The position numbers and the translations under genes were made by a program. DNA of 64,000 nt. It comes from Homarus americanus. Lineage: Eukaryota; Arthropoda; Malacostraca; Decapoda; Nephropidae. Positions within the stretch are counted from its first letter, which is position 1; each line of letters opens with the position of its first letter. The DNA lies in contig NW_024732415.1 in the NCBI RefSeq assembly GCF_018991925.1, forward strand, positions 190,430 to 254,429, read 5' to 3'. Below are positions 51,334-61,251 of the stretch, one piece after another. The notes beneath the pieces are model-generated. The model was not told the DNA's origin. It searched no databases and worked only from the letters and a program-made list of their open reading frames with translations.

Positions 51334-53226
51334 CAGGAGGTCCAACTTCAGGCTCCCCGCATCCTCACTCACCCACTCACACACCACTCCACCACACCAC
51401 ACACACACCACACCACACACATACCACTCCACCACAACACACGCACACCACTCCACCATATCGCTACCCCACTCCACCACACCACACACACCACTCCACC
51501 ATATCGCTACCCCACTCCACCACACCACTCCACCATATCACCCACTCACCACTTCACCACACCACACACACCACCACACCACACACACACATCACCACAT
51601 CGCTAACCTATTCACCCACACCACACACACCACTCCACCATATCGCTACCCCACTCACACTCCACCACACCACACACCACTCCACCATATCCTACCCCAC
51701 TCCACCCTCACACACACACACCCTCCACCACACCACACACACCACTCACACCACTCCACTTTATCACACAAACCACTCACACTACTCCACACACACACGC
51801 ACCACTCCACCACACCACACACACCACTCACACCACTCCACCACATCACACTAACCACTCCACCACACCACTACCCTACTCACACCACTCCACCTCACCA
51901 CAGACACCACACCGCTCAGACACCACTCCACCACACCGCTACCCCACTCACACCACTACAGCATATACATACATACATACATACATACATACATACATAC
52001 ATACATGTTCAGTTGGACTTTACACTTAACCTTGTATAAGCGCCATATGTCACAATAGGACAAGAGTTCTGGAATTCCCTAACACACACACACACACACG
52101 TTTCCGTTTCTTTACTTCAAGTTTCCGGTGTGAGCAGATACTGAACTAGAAAAAACTAGGACAAATACGACACTGGAATTGAAACTTAGAACAAAACTGC
52201 TCTATCAACCGTACAACATAAAAACTCCAATTAAACTCCAAATGTCATAATTTTTTTATATCTCATAGAATTACTGTACATACATACATACATACGAGTA
52301 CACACATATATGGTTAAATTTACGCCCATTAATTGAAGATATCGTTTACCACACAATATATTATGGAATGTCTCGTTAGATACCGTCCGAGGAATGACAG
52401 TGGTTCGTTCGTTGACAGTCGAGTCATTTCATAAGCATGAACTATAACATAAACAACCCTTCTTGACCCTTCATGCTGTGGGTTTATGTGGGTGTTAAAA
52501 TCCACTTTCTCTACTGTGTTTATGACGTTGAGTGATGTTAATAAGAGTATGCTAGCACACCTACATGTTGTTTTGGTCCGCCTCCTCTCGTGGGTGAGAC
52601 GTAAACATAGTGACTGACAGATACAAATTCTTCCTATGTAAGTTAAGTTAAGGTTGTGGAAATTACTGCACCTTACTTCATACTTGGCTCTGTATTTGAA
52701 CTAATATTTCTAATATTTTTTCTCGCTGACAATGGAAATAAGATTGGTTGGAAGCGATGGAGTCAAACTAAAATTTCGTCTCTCTTTGGACCTAAGATAA
52801 GACCTGTACCTTCATTCAGTCTTAAGTTATTCTTCCCTGTTACTGAGAATAAGAAAATGTATGTAATTAAAAAGAATTTCATTGCAATTTTCATTCTATT
52901 TTAACTGACGCTTCAGTCCGTTACGTCGCAAGTTCTCTCGCGAATGAATGTGGTAAAAAGCATCGTAATTATCATAATTCAGATGTAAGAGATTTATGGG
53001 TAGACAGATAATATAGAGATAATAAGATGTAAAGAGAGACAAACAGACACACATGCAGACAGATATAGGGATGATGCAACTCTTCATGACCAATGTATTA
53101 TTATTCTCTCTCTCCCTTTCTCTCTCTCTCTTCTAAATGTTACATAACACTTCCTTGACATAAATGTATAGTATATATCAGGTGCCTACAGGAGAGCTCA
53201 GGTTCTCAACTGGCTCAGCCATGTTA

Positions 53227-53293
53227 ATATTGTTATTATTATCCACTCTGTATCTGTGTTTTTCTGACTAAATAAACTGTTTCAATTCAATCC

Positions 53294-53294
<1 letters not shown>
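53227..53294 (+). repeat. Possible retroelement 3' end (shared with 12350-12400)
   Basis: TCTGTATCTGTGTTTTTCTG followed by an AAATAAACTGTTTCAAT block is repeated with few changes at 12357-12394. The AATAAA near the end suggests a dispersed retroelement 3' end. The shared part is only about 40-50 bp. Confidence 0.4.
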
Positions 53295-53364
<70 letters not shown>

Positions 53365-54888
53365 CCTACCAGCACACAAGTTTCCCAACCTTGGCAACTC
53401 AAGGTGAGGAAAGTTGCCATGTCACATCAAAAACAAAATAATTTTGATCGTTGGTTTCGATAACTTTAAATCAATGACAAACTTATCATTAAAAAGTCAT
53501 CATTATTTTGAGCTGGAAGTTAGACGCTTTATACACCTCTACGTTCTTGCAGATACAGTACGTATTATTAATGGGTTGACAGTAATGAACTATGTCATAT
53601 CCTCCGAGTGTAAAGTATTGGTTATTTCTGTCGCTTAACCTTAAGGCAAAAGCTTCAAGGCTTCCATGTTATGGCAGTATGTGCTCAAGGTTCCAGGCTA
53701 GGGCAGAATTTAGTGAGTTACATACACGATAGAGGACGAAAATCTTGTTGGTGTAGTGACTTATAATTGGTCTATATTTATGAAAGGAGAAGAAAACAGG
53801 TGAGAGACAGCGAGAAGTTATTATTAAACACAAGTAGTGACTATTTGAGAGACAATTCTGTGGACAGATGAAGGAGAAGGATGTTTGCTACCTCTCGTCC
53901 GTCACCTGAAGAGGTCAAGAGCTTCTTCGGACTGTAACTGCGACTCTTGTTATAAAATGTAATAAAATGCATGTTAAAAAAAGCAAGATGCGTAAAATAG
54001 GTGGAAAAGGTAAAGCAGAAGATTATATCTACTCATAGTTTAGGGAGAATTAGGGTAATTTTCCCTGATCGACTTATATATAAATGTTGTATTATATAAA
54101 CCTGAATAAAAATGCCTGGGACGCCCGAGGACTTATAATACCATAGTGTAACGTCTACTCAGGGTCATCGGTGTCCTTGGGACACCGTGGAACCTAAAAC
54201 ACTTTGGGACCTGGAACACCTTGGGACATCCTAAGGCTTGGGACCTAGCACACCTTGATAACCTGAGACTTAAGTAAGTTTTCCGGGAAGGAGCATTACA
54301 TCAATATCTCGTGAGTAACAACAAAATTTTCCCTTCTTGCGGCATAAACCTCCGGAGTCTGCGAGAAATTTCCTCCAAAATTAGAAAGGTCAGAGTGGCA
54401 TCTTGTCATTCACCAACATTAAAAACAAACCCAAAGATGGATTCTTAGTAAGTATGTACGGTAATTATTTCCTTAAGTGGTGATATGAAAATATAAACAA
54501 ACGCCTTAATAAATAAATATGAATCATAAGTTCATACATTAAATATTTTTTTTATTCTAAATAGGCCCCAGTCTCCTTGGTTCTCATTCAACCTAACGCT
54601 AACCTAACCATTTGGATTAAGGCCTAACAAGACCACGTTCCTCTTAGGACAGGGGATATTAGAAGTGACCCCAGTCTTAGTGGTTAAGTGAGTCAGGTTA
54701 AATTATGGTTCAACTCGTCCAGTCACCAATAATTATTTATAGGTTACTTCTTTTACGAGAGAGAGAGAGCCAACATGGCCTTAAGGGGTGTTTTCAGGTG
54801 GGCAAAGATGGTAGGGCACTCATTTAGGAACGCGCATGCGTGTGTGTGTGTGTGTAGACTAGAGGAAGAAAACTTATCTCACGCAGAT

Positions 54889-54932
54889 GTTCGTGGTTCA
54901 GGAGAAGCGAACAGACTTTAGTAGTTAATTTA
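54889..54932. mobile_element. TA-CAGT MITE family A, right-arm fragment
   Basis: Only the motif TTCGTGGTTCAGGAGAAGCG followed by AACAGACTTTAGTAG remains, the right arm of family A. It lies about 330 bp upstream of the PAH proximal TATA box. Confidence 0.65.
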
Positions 54933-55263
54933 AAGTACCTGAGGCAAGCCCAAGCCCGGGTAGTCTGACGTAAGGAAGCCGTTGTATTACTAGAAATTCA
55001 CCTTGAGCTAGTCCATGGATGACGTAACATTCTCCGAACTACCATTGTTTTCCTAATTATTGGTTTTTTCTTCTATAATATCGCCATATTTCATCTCATC
55101 AAAGTAAACAAATGAAGTAAGAAACAAAATATTACTCGCTATACAAATGGGATTATAAGTTTGTTGCGTTCGTAAAACAAAAACATAACTGAAACACGAT
55201 TTCACGGCCGTATAGCAAGTCGTGACGAAGGGTTGCGAGCGGTGTGGTTGCAGGCCTCGTACA

Positions 55264-55296
55264 TATATAAGGTGGCGGGAAGTGCTCGGTGTCAGT
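55264..55296 (+). promoter_or_regulatory. PAH proximal core promoter: TATA box + arthropod initiator
   Basis: TATATAA lies at 55264-55270 and TCAGT at 55292-55296. The A of the initiator (55294) is 30 nt downstream of the first T of the TATA box, the canonical arthropod spacing. No good DPE match is seen at +28. The first donor downstream follows within 56 nt. Confidence 0.75.
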
Positions 55297-55349
55297 CTTG
55301 CTCGTTATCCGTCATCATCAGCGTCTACAGTGTGAACTCTGATATTCTA
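55294..55349 (+). other. PAH non-coding first exon (proximal 5' UTR)
   Basis: This is predicted from the initiator to the donor GTAAGT at 55350-55355. The 56-nt exon contains no ATG, so translation would begin at 56430 in exon 2 and give the 433-residue form. The intron to 56421 is 1,071 bp and contains two MITEs. Confidence 0.6.
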
Positions 55350-55958
55350 GTAAGTTGTCTCTTTAGTTATAATACACAGGTGACAGGTGTGTGTGTTTGA
55401 TCTTGATTCAATGTCTTTGTAAGTTAATCTGGCGTTAACAAGTTGCGGTAGTAATAAAAAAAATAATTTTAATAATAATATTGGAATTGGAGTATGTGGT
55501 TGTCGACAAACATTATTACTGAATTAATATTATTACTCTAAACTAAAATAACAAGATGGTTTAACTAGTCCAATAAGTCCAATCTAAAATCAACGTAAGT
55601 ATCTGGAAAAGATGAGAAAAACATATCCATTCCCAATAACTCTCAGTGCCCTTGCCAATGTGTCGCGTTTCAGAACCTTTCATTTATTCTCTCGCGCAAC
55701 TATAAACGAAACTGACCGCAAAGATTAGGTAATAATGGCAATTTTTGGCCGGCTAGTCTGGTTAAATACAATAGCATTTTGTGGGCGCCAGTTAACTGAT
55801 CGATATAACCTGGCGACATTGGTGGGTGATAGTTCAGTTAATCTATGTAAACAAGTGTTGGGGTAGAGGCCAATCAACAGATCTACAGGACTTTAGGAGG
55901 AGTAATAAGTGACAGTCAGCTTGTCTATTTTAACGCAACTGCAATGGCGAGTGACAGG

Positions 55959-56126
55959 TACAGTCGCGGACAAAAGTTCGCTCTTCGTGTTGAAACTGAA
56001 TCACGGGAAGGAGTCTCCGAACTTTATTTACCCTGACTGTTATCTGGTGCGGGTGTGCTGTTTTATCTCACTTGAGGTCGATATTGCTTCATTTTGGGAG
56101 GGAGCAAACTTTTGACCCCGACTATA
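55959..56126. mobile_element. TA-CAGT MITE family B, copy in PAH first intron
   Basis: The element (55961-56124) has TA on both sides. The left end CAGTCGCGGACAAAAGTTCG is mirrored on the right by GAGCAAACTTTTGACCCCGA followed by CTATA. The interior matches the inverted copy at 10640-10788 (blocks such as CTGAATCACGGGAA and TTCATTTTGGGAG). No coding capacity. Confidence 0.85.
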
Positions 56127-56153
56127 CCTGTACCAAGAAGGGATTGTAAAGTG

Positions 56154-56336
56154 TACAGTCAACAACGAAAGTCCCGTTCGCCTCTCACCACGAACCTCAA
56201 GATTCAGACTAGTGAACCCGAAGCAATATAGACAGCGCTGCATTATTCTGTCCATAAATGCTTCGGATTCACGAGTCTGAATCTTGAGGTTCGTGGTTCA
56301 TGAGGAGAGGCGAACGGACTTTAGTATTTGACTGTA
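56154..56336. mobile_element. TA-CAGT MITE family A, complete copy, upstream of PAH exon 2
   Basis: The 179-bp element (56156-56334) is flanked by TA on both sides and is an almost complete palindrome. The left end TACAGTCAA and the following GTTCGCCTCTC, CACGAACCTCAAGATTCAGA and GAACCCGAAGCA blocks are mirrored at the right end. TA target and CAGT ends fit Tc1/mariner-type MITEs. Related copies lie at 585-771, 24786-24922 and 54889-54932. Confidence 0.85.
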
Positions 56337-56420
56337 CTTCTACTGTTAAATCCGATTTAACTTCCTGATTCTGATGCTGTTCACAAGAGCTTGCACCTTA
56401 TCGTCGTGTTTTATCTCCAG

Positions 56421-56543
56421 CCTACACGGATGGAGGGAGGCCAGTACATCATTGAGGGGGAGGAGGAGGCCCAGAGCACAACCCTCATCTTCTCCATGAG
56501 TGAGGAGGTCGGAGCCCTCGCCAACGCGCTCAAGATCTTTCAG
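56421..56543 (+). CDS. PAH: PAH exon 2 (residues 1-38)
   Basis: The acceptor is TTATCTCCAG ending at 56420; the first 9 nt (Pro-Thr-Arg if read from the distal exon) precede the ATG at 56430. The donor GTCAGT is at 56544 (phase 0). It encodes the N-terminal acidic stretch and the first strand of the ACT domain ([20 protein letters not shown]). The junction with exon 3 falls at the position equivalent to the human exon 2/3 junction as I recall it. Confidence 0.95.
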
Positions 56544-59500
56544 GTCAGTACTCTGAGCATTTTTTTAAAGCAAAATTCTTAAACAGGAACTTGTGGGAAT
56601 TCGTAATAGAATATGTGAAAGTAACAACACAAGATTATACAATTGCCTTCAGTATACTTCCTCAACCTGGAGACCATCCTAAGACGAAACTCATTAAAGA
56701 ACATTTAGGCTTTATTAGTTATACGCATGAGAAGCATTTGACATTTAGAAATTTCTAGTGACGACCAATGATGGAATCGAAGAACGATATTCAATCTTGT
56801 CATGAAAATTAAAAAAAAATCTTAAAAAAGGCAACTATCTTCAAGAAATTAATGACACTCGAGGAGAAAATATCTCATTGTGGTGTTCTTTCCCAGGCCA
56901 ACAATGTTAATCTGCTGCATATCGAGTCTCGACCCTCGAGGCGTGAGGCCAAGTACGAATTCATGGTGGAGTGCGACACTGCCTCAGGCGATGTCGGGGC
57001 CGCCATGGAACAGATGAGGGCCCGTTGCTCCTACTTCCAGGTCATTTCCAGGAATCACCTCGATAACAAAGGTATGATCCTTCCCAGTACAGAAAGAGAT
57101 AATCTGTAATTATATCAGTACCTCTACCAATTCTGTACTTAAATTAGTATCAGCGTTAGTATCAAAAACTGTACCTGTAATAAAGTCGCACTTGTGACTA
57201 TCATTCCTTGTTTTTTTTTTCTGAACTGGCAATTCATGAAGTGAAACTGACTGACATCTCCCCTCCCCCAGACACTGTTCCATGGTTCCCCCGTAAGATC
57301 GCCGACCTGGACCGTTTCGCCAACCAGATCTTGTCTTACGGATCAGAGCTGGACGCTGACCACCCTGGCTTCACCGACGCTGTCTACCGCGACAGGAGGA
57401 AGTACTTCGCTGACATTGCTTACCACTACAAGCAGTGAGTCAAGCACTAGTGTTTGTTGCTGTAGAATTGTTCGTTTTGTATCCTGTTGTTATTTACAGT
57501 GGCGGCTCATGATAAATTGCAGAAGGGGGGGAGGGGGGATAGCATTTTTTTTTAAATTTGCCACACAAAAAAAAATTATATTATTTACCTTAGGGTCTAG
57601 TTTGTGAGTTGATGATGGCGTGAATACTGTAGGGCCCAGCTGCGCATTACTTGAAAATAAACCTTTTCATTAAAGTTCTTTATTTCTGTGATCATTTTAT
57701 TTTCAATAGATATCATTGCTAAAGCAGATAATGTGATTCACCATGGTATTCCACAAGAAAGTTTCGATTTTTTTCAGTGATGAAAAGCACCTTTCTGCCT
57801 CAGTCGTCATTGGTGTTATCATTACCTTGATAAACTTTATAGTTTTGAGAATGTTCACTGTAGATAGCTTTCATTAATAATTTCTCACAAATCTAAGAGA
57901 CTTTCTGATTTACATAAATCTTCTCTTGTATAGAGCACAAAAAGTTCAGTTTTCAGTTTGTCTTTTTCAAGCACGGGATAAGGTTCAACTGCTTTCTCAA
58001 GCTCATTACTGGGAAAATTACCAGCATACTTTGGAAAGTTGTTTACCAGAAGAAGCCCTTACTTCCAAATGATTAACAAAACTAAATCTTTCTTTACATT
58101 GCATCACGATTACATCACAGACTTCTTTTGCAGCAGCTGATTTATCTCCTGAGCATTTTCTGTCCACTGTTAAGTTAAAGTGCTGCTATACATCTGCTTT
58201 GCACGTATCAGACTAGTCTCTGAACTGCTGATATTACAGCCCAAATTTCAGTGCAGCACGAGTGCTAAATGCGTAAAAAGAACGTACAGTTGCTAACTTG
58301 CTATGATTGTCATATAAGTTTAGGTGTATTATTCTTATGAAAATAGTATCAGTATAAAATTAAGACAACATTCTGACTGAATAATTTTATATAACAAAAT
58401 TTTGTTTTGTTTTTTTCATTCTGGTATAGAAGTAGATGTATCGTACGTCTGATAGTTTTGTCGGGCTGCAGCCAAAGACTATATAAGAAAGGCGGGAAAG
58501 CAAGGCGAAAACCATGTAAGCCACAGAGCATACACTGTATAGTTGGCCGCGGGATCAACAGATGGTGCTGATCGAAGCTAAAAGGCTCTCGGTTTTTTTT
58601 TATCGATAAAGGTAGACACTTTCCGTCTTTCTTATATAGTCTTTGGCTGCAGCCCTATAGGGGCTGCCACTGGTTATTTACATCTTTTTTTTTTGCTTAA
58701 TTGTAGAGGGAATAATAACTGGCGCAAGTTAACAAAACTTTGCAGCAGTGGTTGTAAATATCATAGTTTACACTCGGTGTTTAGTCAACTTTGCAGACGT
58801 TTATCTGTTGAATATTTCATACAACTTTCGTTGGAGCTATACTTGTGCCCCTCCCTGTTAATTTAGGTTATTTTAAATCTTAAAAACTGTTAATTCGAAT
58901 ACACTAAAAATTCCTGATAATTGTTTTTCAGTTTCCAAGAAATCCCCCGAGTGGAGTACACGGCCGAGGAAAAGGAGACTTGGGGAGTCGTGTTCCGTAA
59001 CCTGACCAAGCTGTACAAGACACATGCCTGCAAGGAACACAACATGGTCTTCCCACTGCTTATAGAAAACTGTGGATATCGAGAAGACAATATCCCTCAG
59101 CTTCAAGACGTGTCTAACTTCCTCAAAGGTAAATATTGAACAGACAGGTTTACCACAAATATACAGAAAATAAGGGATACAAACTAGAGACGAATACACT
59201 AGTAATAACGGCATTAATCTTAAATGATATTAGAATCAATAAAAAGGGTCGGAGGGGTATGGTCGTGGTTTTTTAAATATCTACCACGTAAAACTTAAGT
59301 ATTTCCTGTGAAATAATTTTGTTTTCAATCGGCGAGGTATAGAATTTCTCGAAGTATCGTTTACTGATACATAATGCAGTAATTTTATTGTTCATATATC
59401 AGAACCTGTAATATATTATATATACAGTACGACGTTCAAGTAAATCAATGTAAACAGTTTACTCCTCCAGGTTCCAAATTTGAACCGAGGTAACCATGGC

Positions 59501-61251
59501 TGGTAGTGAGACAACTAGTCCACATTAACAACTAACTTGTGGCTCAAGCCTTCACAAGTTAGTAAGGCGGTGTAGCTTTTAGCCCATCGTGGTTCAGTGG
59601 ACTAGCTGCCTGACTATCAGTCAGAATAAATTAAGATTCTGCTGAATTATTTCATATGAACTCAAAATAAACTCCCAGACTATACTGGCTTTACTAAAAA
59701 GAAGAAGAAAAACTTACAATAATTTAACCCGTAGATTGCACTGGGTTTACGCTGCGCCCAGTGGCTGGTCTACTGTCATCTCGAGACTTCTTAGCCGGGT
59801 TAGCGTTCAGGGTTTTCCATTCGACGCAGTACATCCGTCACTCCAGCAAACCGCTCTACACTCCTGAGCCTGACATCTGCCACGAACTGCTTGGTCATGC
59901 ACCACTCCTAGCTGACCCTGCCTTTGCCCAGTTCTCACAGGAAATCGGTCTGGCGTCTCTCGGAGCTCCTGACGAGTTTATTGAAAAACTTGCCACGGTG
60001 AGTTGACCCCGCGACACACACTAGGTTCATCAATGAGTTTTCTAACATCTAATCATAGTACAACAATTGGTATTTTGATTACGTATTATTTTACGTGTAT
60101 CTTACTATCCTGAGGAATCCAGCAATTTAAGATTGGATTAAAGATTAAATGAAATTTGGGCTGGAGAGTAAGTTTGTACATCCACTCCTGTATAATTAAT
60201 TTTTATTATATATTCTTCATATTCCACAGTGTTATTGGTTCACTGTCGAATATGGAATCTGTCAACAAAACGGAGAGAACAAAGCGTTTGGTGCGGGTCT
60301 GCTGTCGTCCTTCGGTGAGCTCGAGTACTGCCTCACAGACAAGCCAGAGCTGCTACCCTTCGACCCCGCCAAGACGAGCCTGCAGAAGTACCCCATCACC
60401 GAGTACCAACCGGTCTACTACGTTGCCCAGAGCTTTGAAGATGCTAAACAGAAGATGATGTGAGTACCACTTTTAGTTGTTTCTTGTTATTGATTCAGTA
60501 TGAAGTAGAGATGAATGTCACATCCACATCTTCATCTGCTGAACATCCACAACATTTTCACAACAACATCCACATCTAGAAGTTGCTGATGTCTATAGTT
60601 TGGGATTTTTTTATAATATTTATTCAACAAATTATCATATAATATATATTTTATCACACACATCAAAGTGACACTTGGATAACAGGTTGGGGGAAAGAAA
60701 GGCAGTGGAGAAGGGATAGAGGGTGCTTGGAGTGAAAGATCAACAGGATGAAAGTAGCAATATGTGCATCTTATCACTTTCAATACACTCTCTCTCTTTC
60801 ATGTCTGATAGTTTTCCCATTTTCTCTCTGAAAGAAATGGACTTTCATTATTCACAAGAAAGGGTTACATCCCACTTGGACGATTCCCAAATAGAGGATG
60901 TCAAATCTGACAGCCGATTCATGTTTTACCTTTGATTATCACTGTGTGTGACTGCTGCTCGATTGAGAATGAGCAATACATGTAGTTTACCTATTATATA
61001 ATCATATAATAAATGTATTGTGGGTTTTATAAAGAAACCCTAACGTTTTCATGATTAACTCCCCTAATCCTTTTATGATCCTCCCGAACAGACAATTCGC
61101 CGCCACCATCCCAAGACCATTCTCGGTGCGGTACAACCCTTACACTCAGTCCGTGGAGATCCTCAACTCGAAGCCACAGATACATTCGCTGGTGAGGGAG
61201 ATTAACTGCGACATACAGGTCCTCATGGATGCTATCGTAAAGCTCAACTAA
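56430..61251 (+). CDS. PAH: Phenylalanine 4-hydroxylase (PAH/Henna), 7 coding exons
   Basis: This enzyme converts L-phenylalanine to L-tyrosine using tetrahydrobiopterin, O2 and non-haem iron in the cytosol; in arthropods the tyrosine feeds cuticle tanning, melanin and catecholamines. Coding exons are 56430-56543, 56897-57071, 57272-57434, 58932-59128, 59735-59997, 60230-60459 and 61092-61251: 1302 nt, 433 residues plus stop, all introns GT-AG and phases consistent. An ACT regulatory domain spans about residues 17-90 (HIESRPS at 46-52), the catalytic domain about 98-390, and a tetramerisation helix about 395-433. Iron ligands are His266 and His271 (HELLGH) and Glu311; Tyr258, Arg251, Trp307 and Ser330 match human PAH Tyr277, Arg270, Trp326 and Ser349. 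Trp307 and the AGLLSSRDF stretch favour PAH over tryptophan hydroxylase. Human PAH has 452 residues; the difference is at the N-terminus, which the alternative exon at 49769-49840 would extend to 460. Seen: exons and motifs. Known: family function. Inferred: exact ends of the mRNA. Confidence 0.97.
56897..57071 (+). CDS. PAH: PAH exon 3 (residues 39-97, ACT domain)
   Basis: The acceptor is TTTCCCAG at 56889-56896 and the donor GTATGA at 57072. It encodes the rest of the ACT domain, including HIESRPS and the acidic YEFMVECD stretch. It ends in phase 1; the split codon is Asp97. Confidence 0.96.
57272..57434 (+). CDS. PAH: PAH exon 4 (residues 97-151, start of catalytic domain)
   Basis: The acceptor is a polypyrimidine tract ending CCCCCAG at 57271; the donor GTGAGT is at 57435. 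It encodes TVPWFPRK and the [14 protein letters not shown] motif typical of aromatic amino acid hydroxylases. It ends in phase 2; the split codon is His151. Confidence 0.97.
57703..58160 (-). pseudogene. Decayed hAT transposase C-terminal fragment
   Basis: Discontinuous minus-strand frames match the layout of hAT transposases: a region around [17 protein letters not shown], then [20 protein letters not shown], then the C-terminal [15 protein letters not shown] motif. In-frame stops and frame changes separate them. No N-terminal zinc finger or full catalytic region is present, so this copy cannot make transposase. Confidence 0.75.
58463..58655. mobile_element. MITE nested inside the hAT element
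   Basis: The 193-bp element has near-perfect terminal inverted repeats of about 30-35 bp starting GGGCTGCAGCCAAAGACTAT at the left, with the reverse complement at the right end. There is no coding capacity. I see no clear target duplication, so superfamily is not assigned. It lies wholly inside the hAT copy and is therefore younger. Confidence 0.75.
58932..59128 (+). CDS. PAH: PAH exon 5 (residues 151-217)
   Basis: The acceptor is TTGTTTTTCAG at 58921-58931 and the donor GTAAAT at 59129. It encodes IPRVEY, ETWGVVF, YKTHAC and [16 protein letters not shown], all family-typical. It ends in phase 1; the split codon is Asp217. Confidence 0.97.
59440..59650 (+). repeat. Possible tRNA-like SINE remnant in PAH intron 5 (weak)
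   Basis: TGGTTCAGTGG (59589-59599) fits an RNA polymerase III A box and is followed by a CTGACTATCAGTCAG stem-loop like an anticodon arm (loop CTATCAG). No convincing B box follows. Confidence 0.25.
59735..59997 (+). CDS. PAH: PAH exon 6 (residues 217-304, iron-binding His motif)
   Basis: The acceptor TTTAACCCGTAG ends at 59734 and the donor GTGAGT is at 59998. It encodes [25 protein letters not shown] with iron ligands His266 and His271, and [16 protein letters not shown]. It ends in phase 0 after Thr304. Confidence 0.97.
60230..60459 (+). CDS. PAH: PAH exon 7 (residues 305-381, Glu iron ligand)
   Basis: The acceptor ATTCCACAG ends at 60229 and the donor GTGAGT is at 60460. It encodes CYWFTVEYG with the third iron ligand Glu311, then [15 protein letters not shown]. 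Residue 305 is Cys where vertebrate PAH has Ile and vertebrate tryptophan hydroxylase has Cys (from memory). It ends in phase 2; the split codon is Ile381. Confidence 0.97.
61092..61251 (+). CDS. PAH: PAH exon 8, last coding exon (residues 381-433)
   Basis: The acceptor CTCCCGAACAG ends at 61091. It encodes [18 protein letters not shown], where Arg389 is the counterpart of human Arg408, followed by the amphipathic C-terminal oligomerisation helix ending VKLN. The TAA stop is at 61249-61251. Confidence 0.97.

Larger units (their letters stand above)
49841..55263 (+). other. Putative PAH intron 1 / upstream region, repeats listed
   Basis: If the distal exon is used this is intronic. It contains a (CT)n run at 51297-51327, a CCACTCCACCACACCACACA-type array at 51360-51955, (ATAC)n at 51963-52004, another short ATAC run at 52275-52294 and a (TC)n run of about 66 bp at 53296-53360. 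No other coding exon recognised. Confidence 0.5.
57497..58672 (-). mobile_element. hAT-family DNA transposon relic in PAH intron 4
   Basis: The element is 1,176 bp. It begins CAGTGGCGGCTC, ends with the inverted match GGGGCTGCCACTG, and is flanked by perfect 8-bp duplications GTTATTTA (57489-57496 and 58673-58680), the target-duplication length of hAT elements. The minus strand carries a decayed transposase C-terminus: a [14 protein letters not shown] segment (about 57920-57990) and the dimerisation-type segment [20 protein letters not shown] (about 57740-57815), then stop at 57703. Other stops interrupt the frame. It sits antisense to PAH. A second inverted-repeat element is nested near its right end. 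Confidence 0.85.

Noticed and set aside
57208..57271. Extension of PAH exon 4 upstream to 57208
   Set aside because: A polypyrimidine tract and CCCCCAG acceptor end at 57271 and the phase only fits when exon 4 starts at 57272.
58873..59214. 113-codon minus-strand frame over PAH exon 5
   Set aside because: Antisense shadow of a conserved coding exon.
60156..60458. 100-codon frame overlapping PAH exon 7 in another phase
   Set aside because: Shadow frame; the PAH frame is fixed by homology, splice sites and phase.
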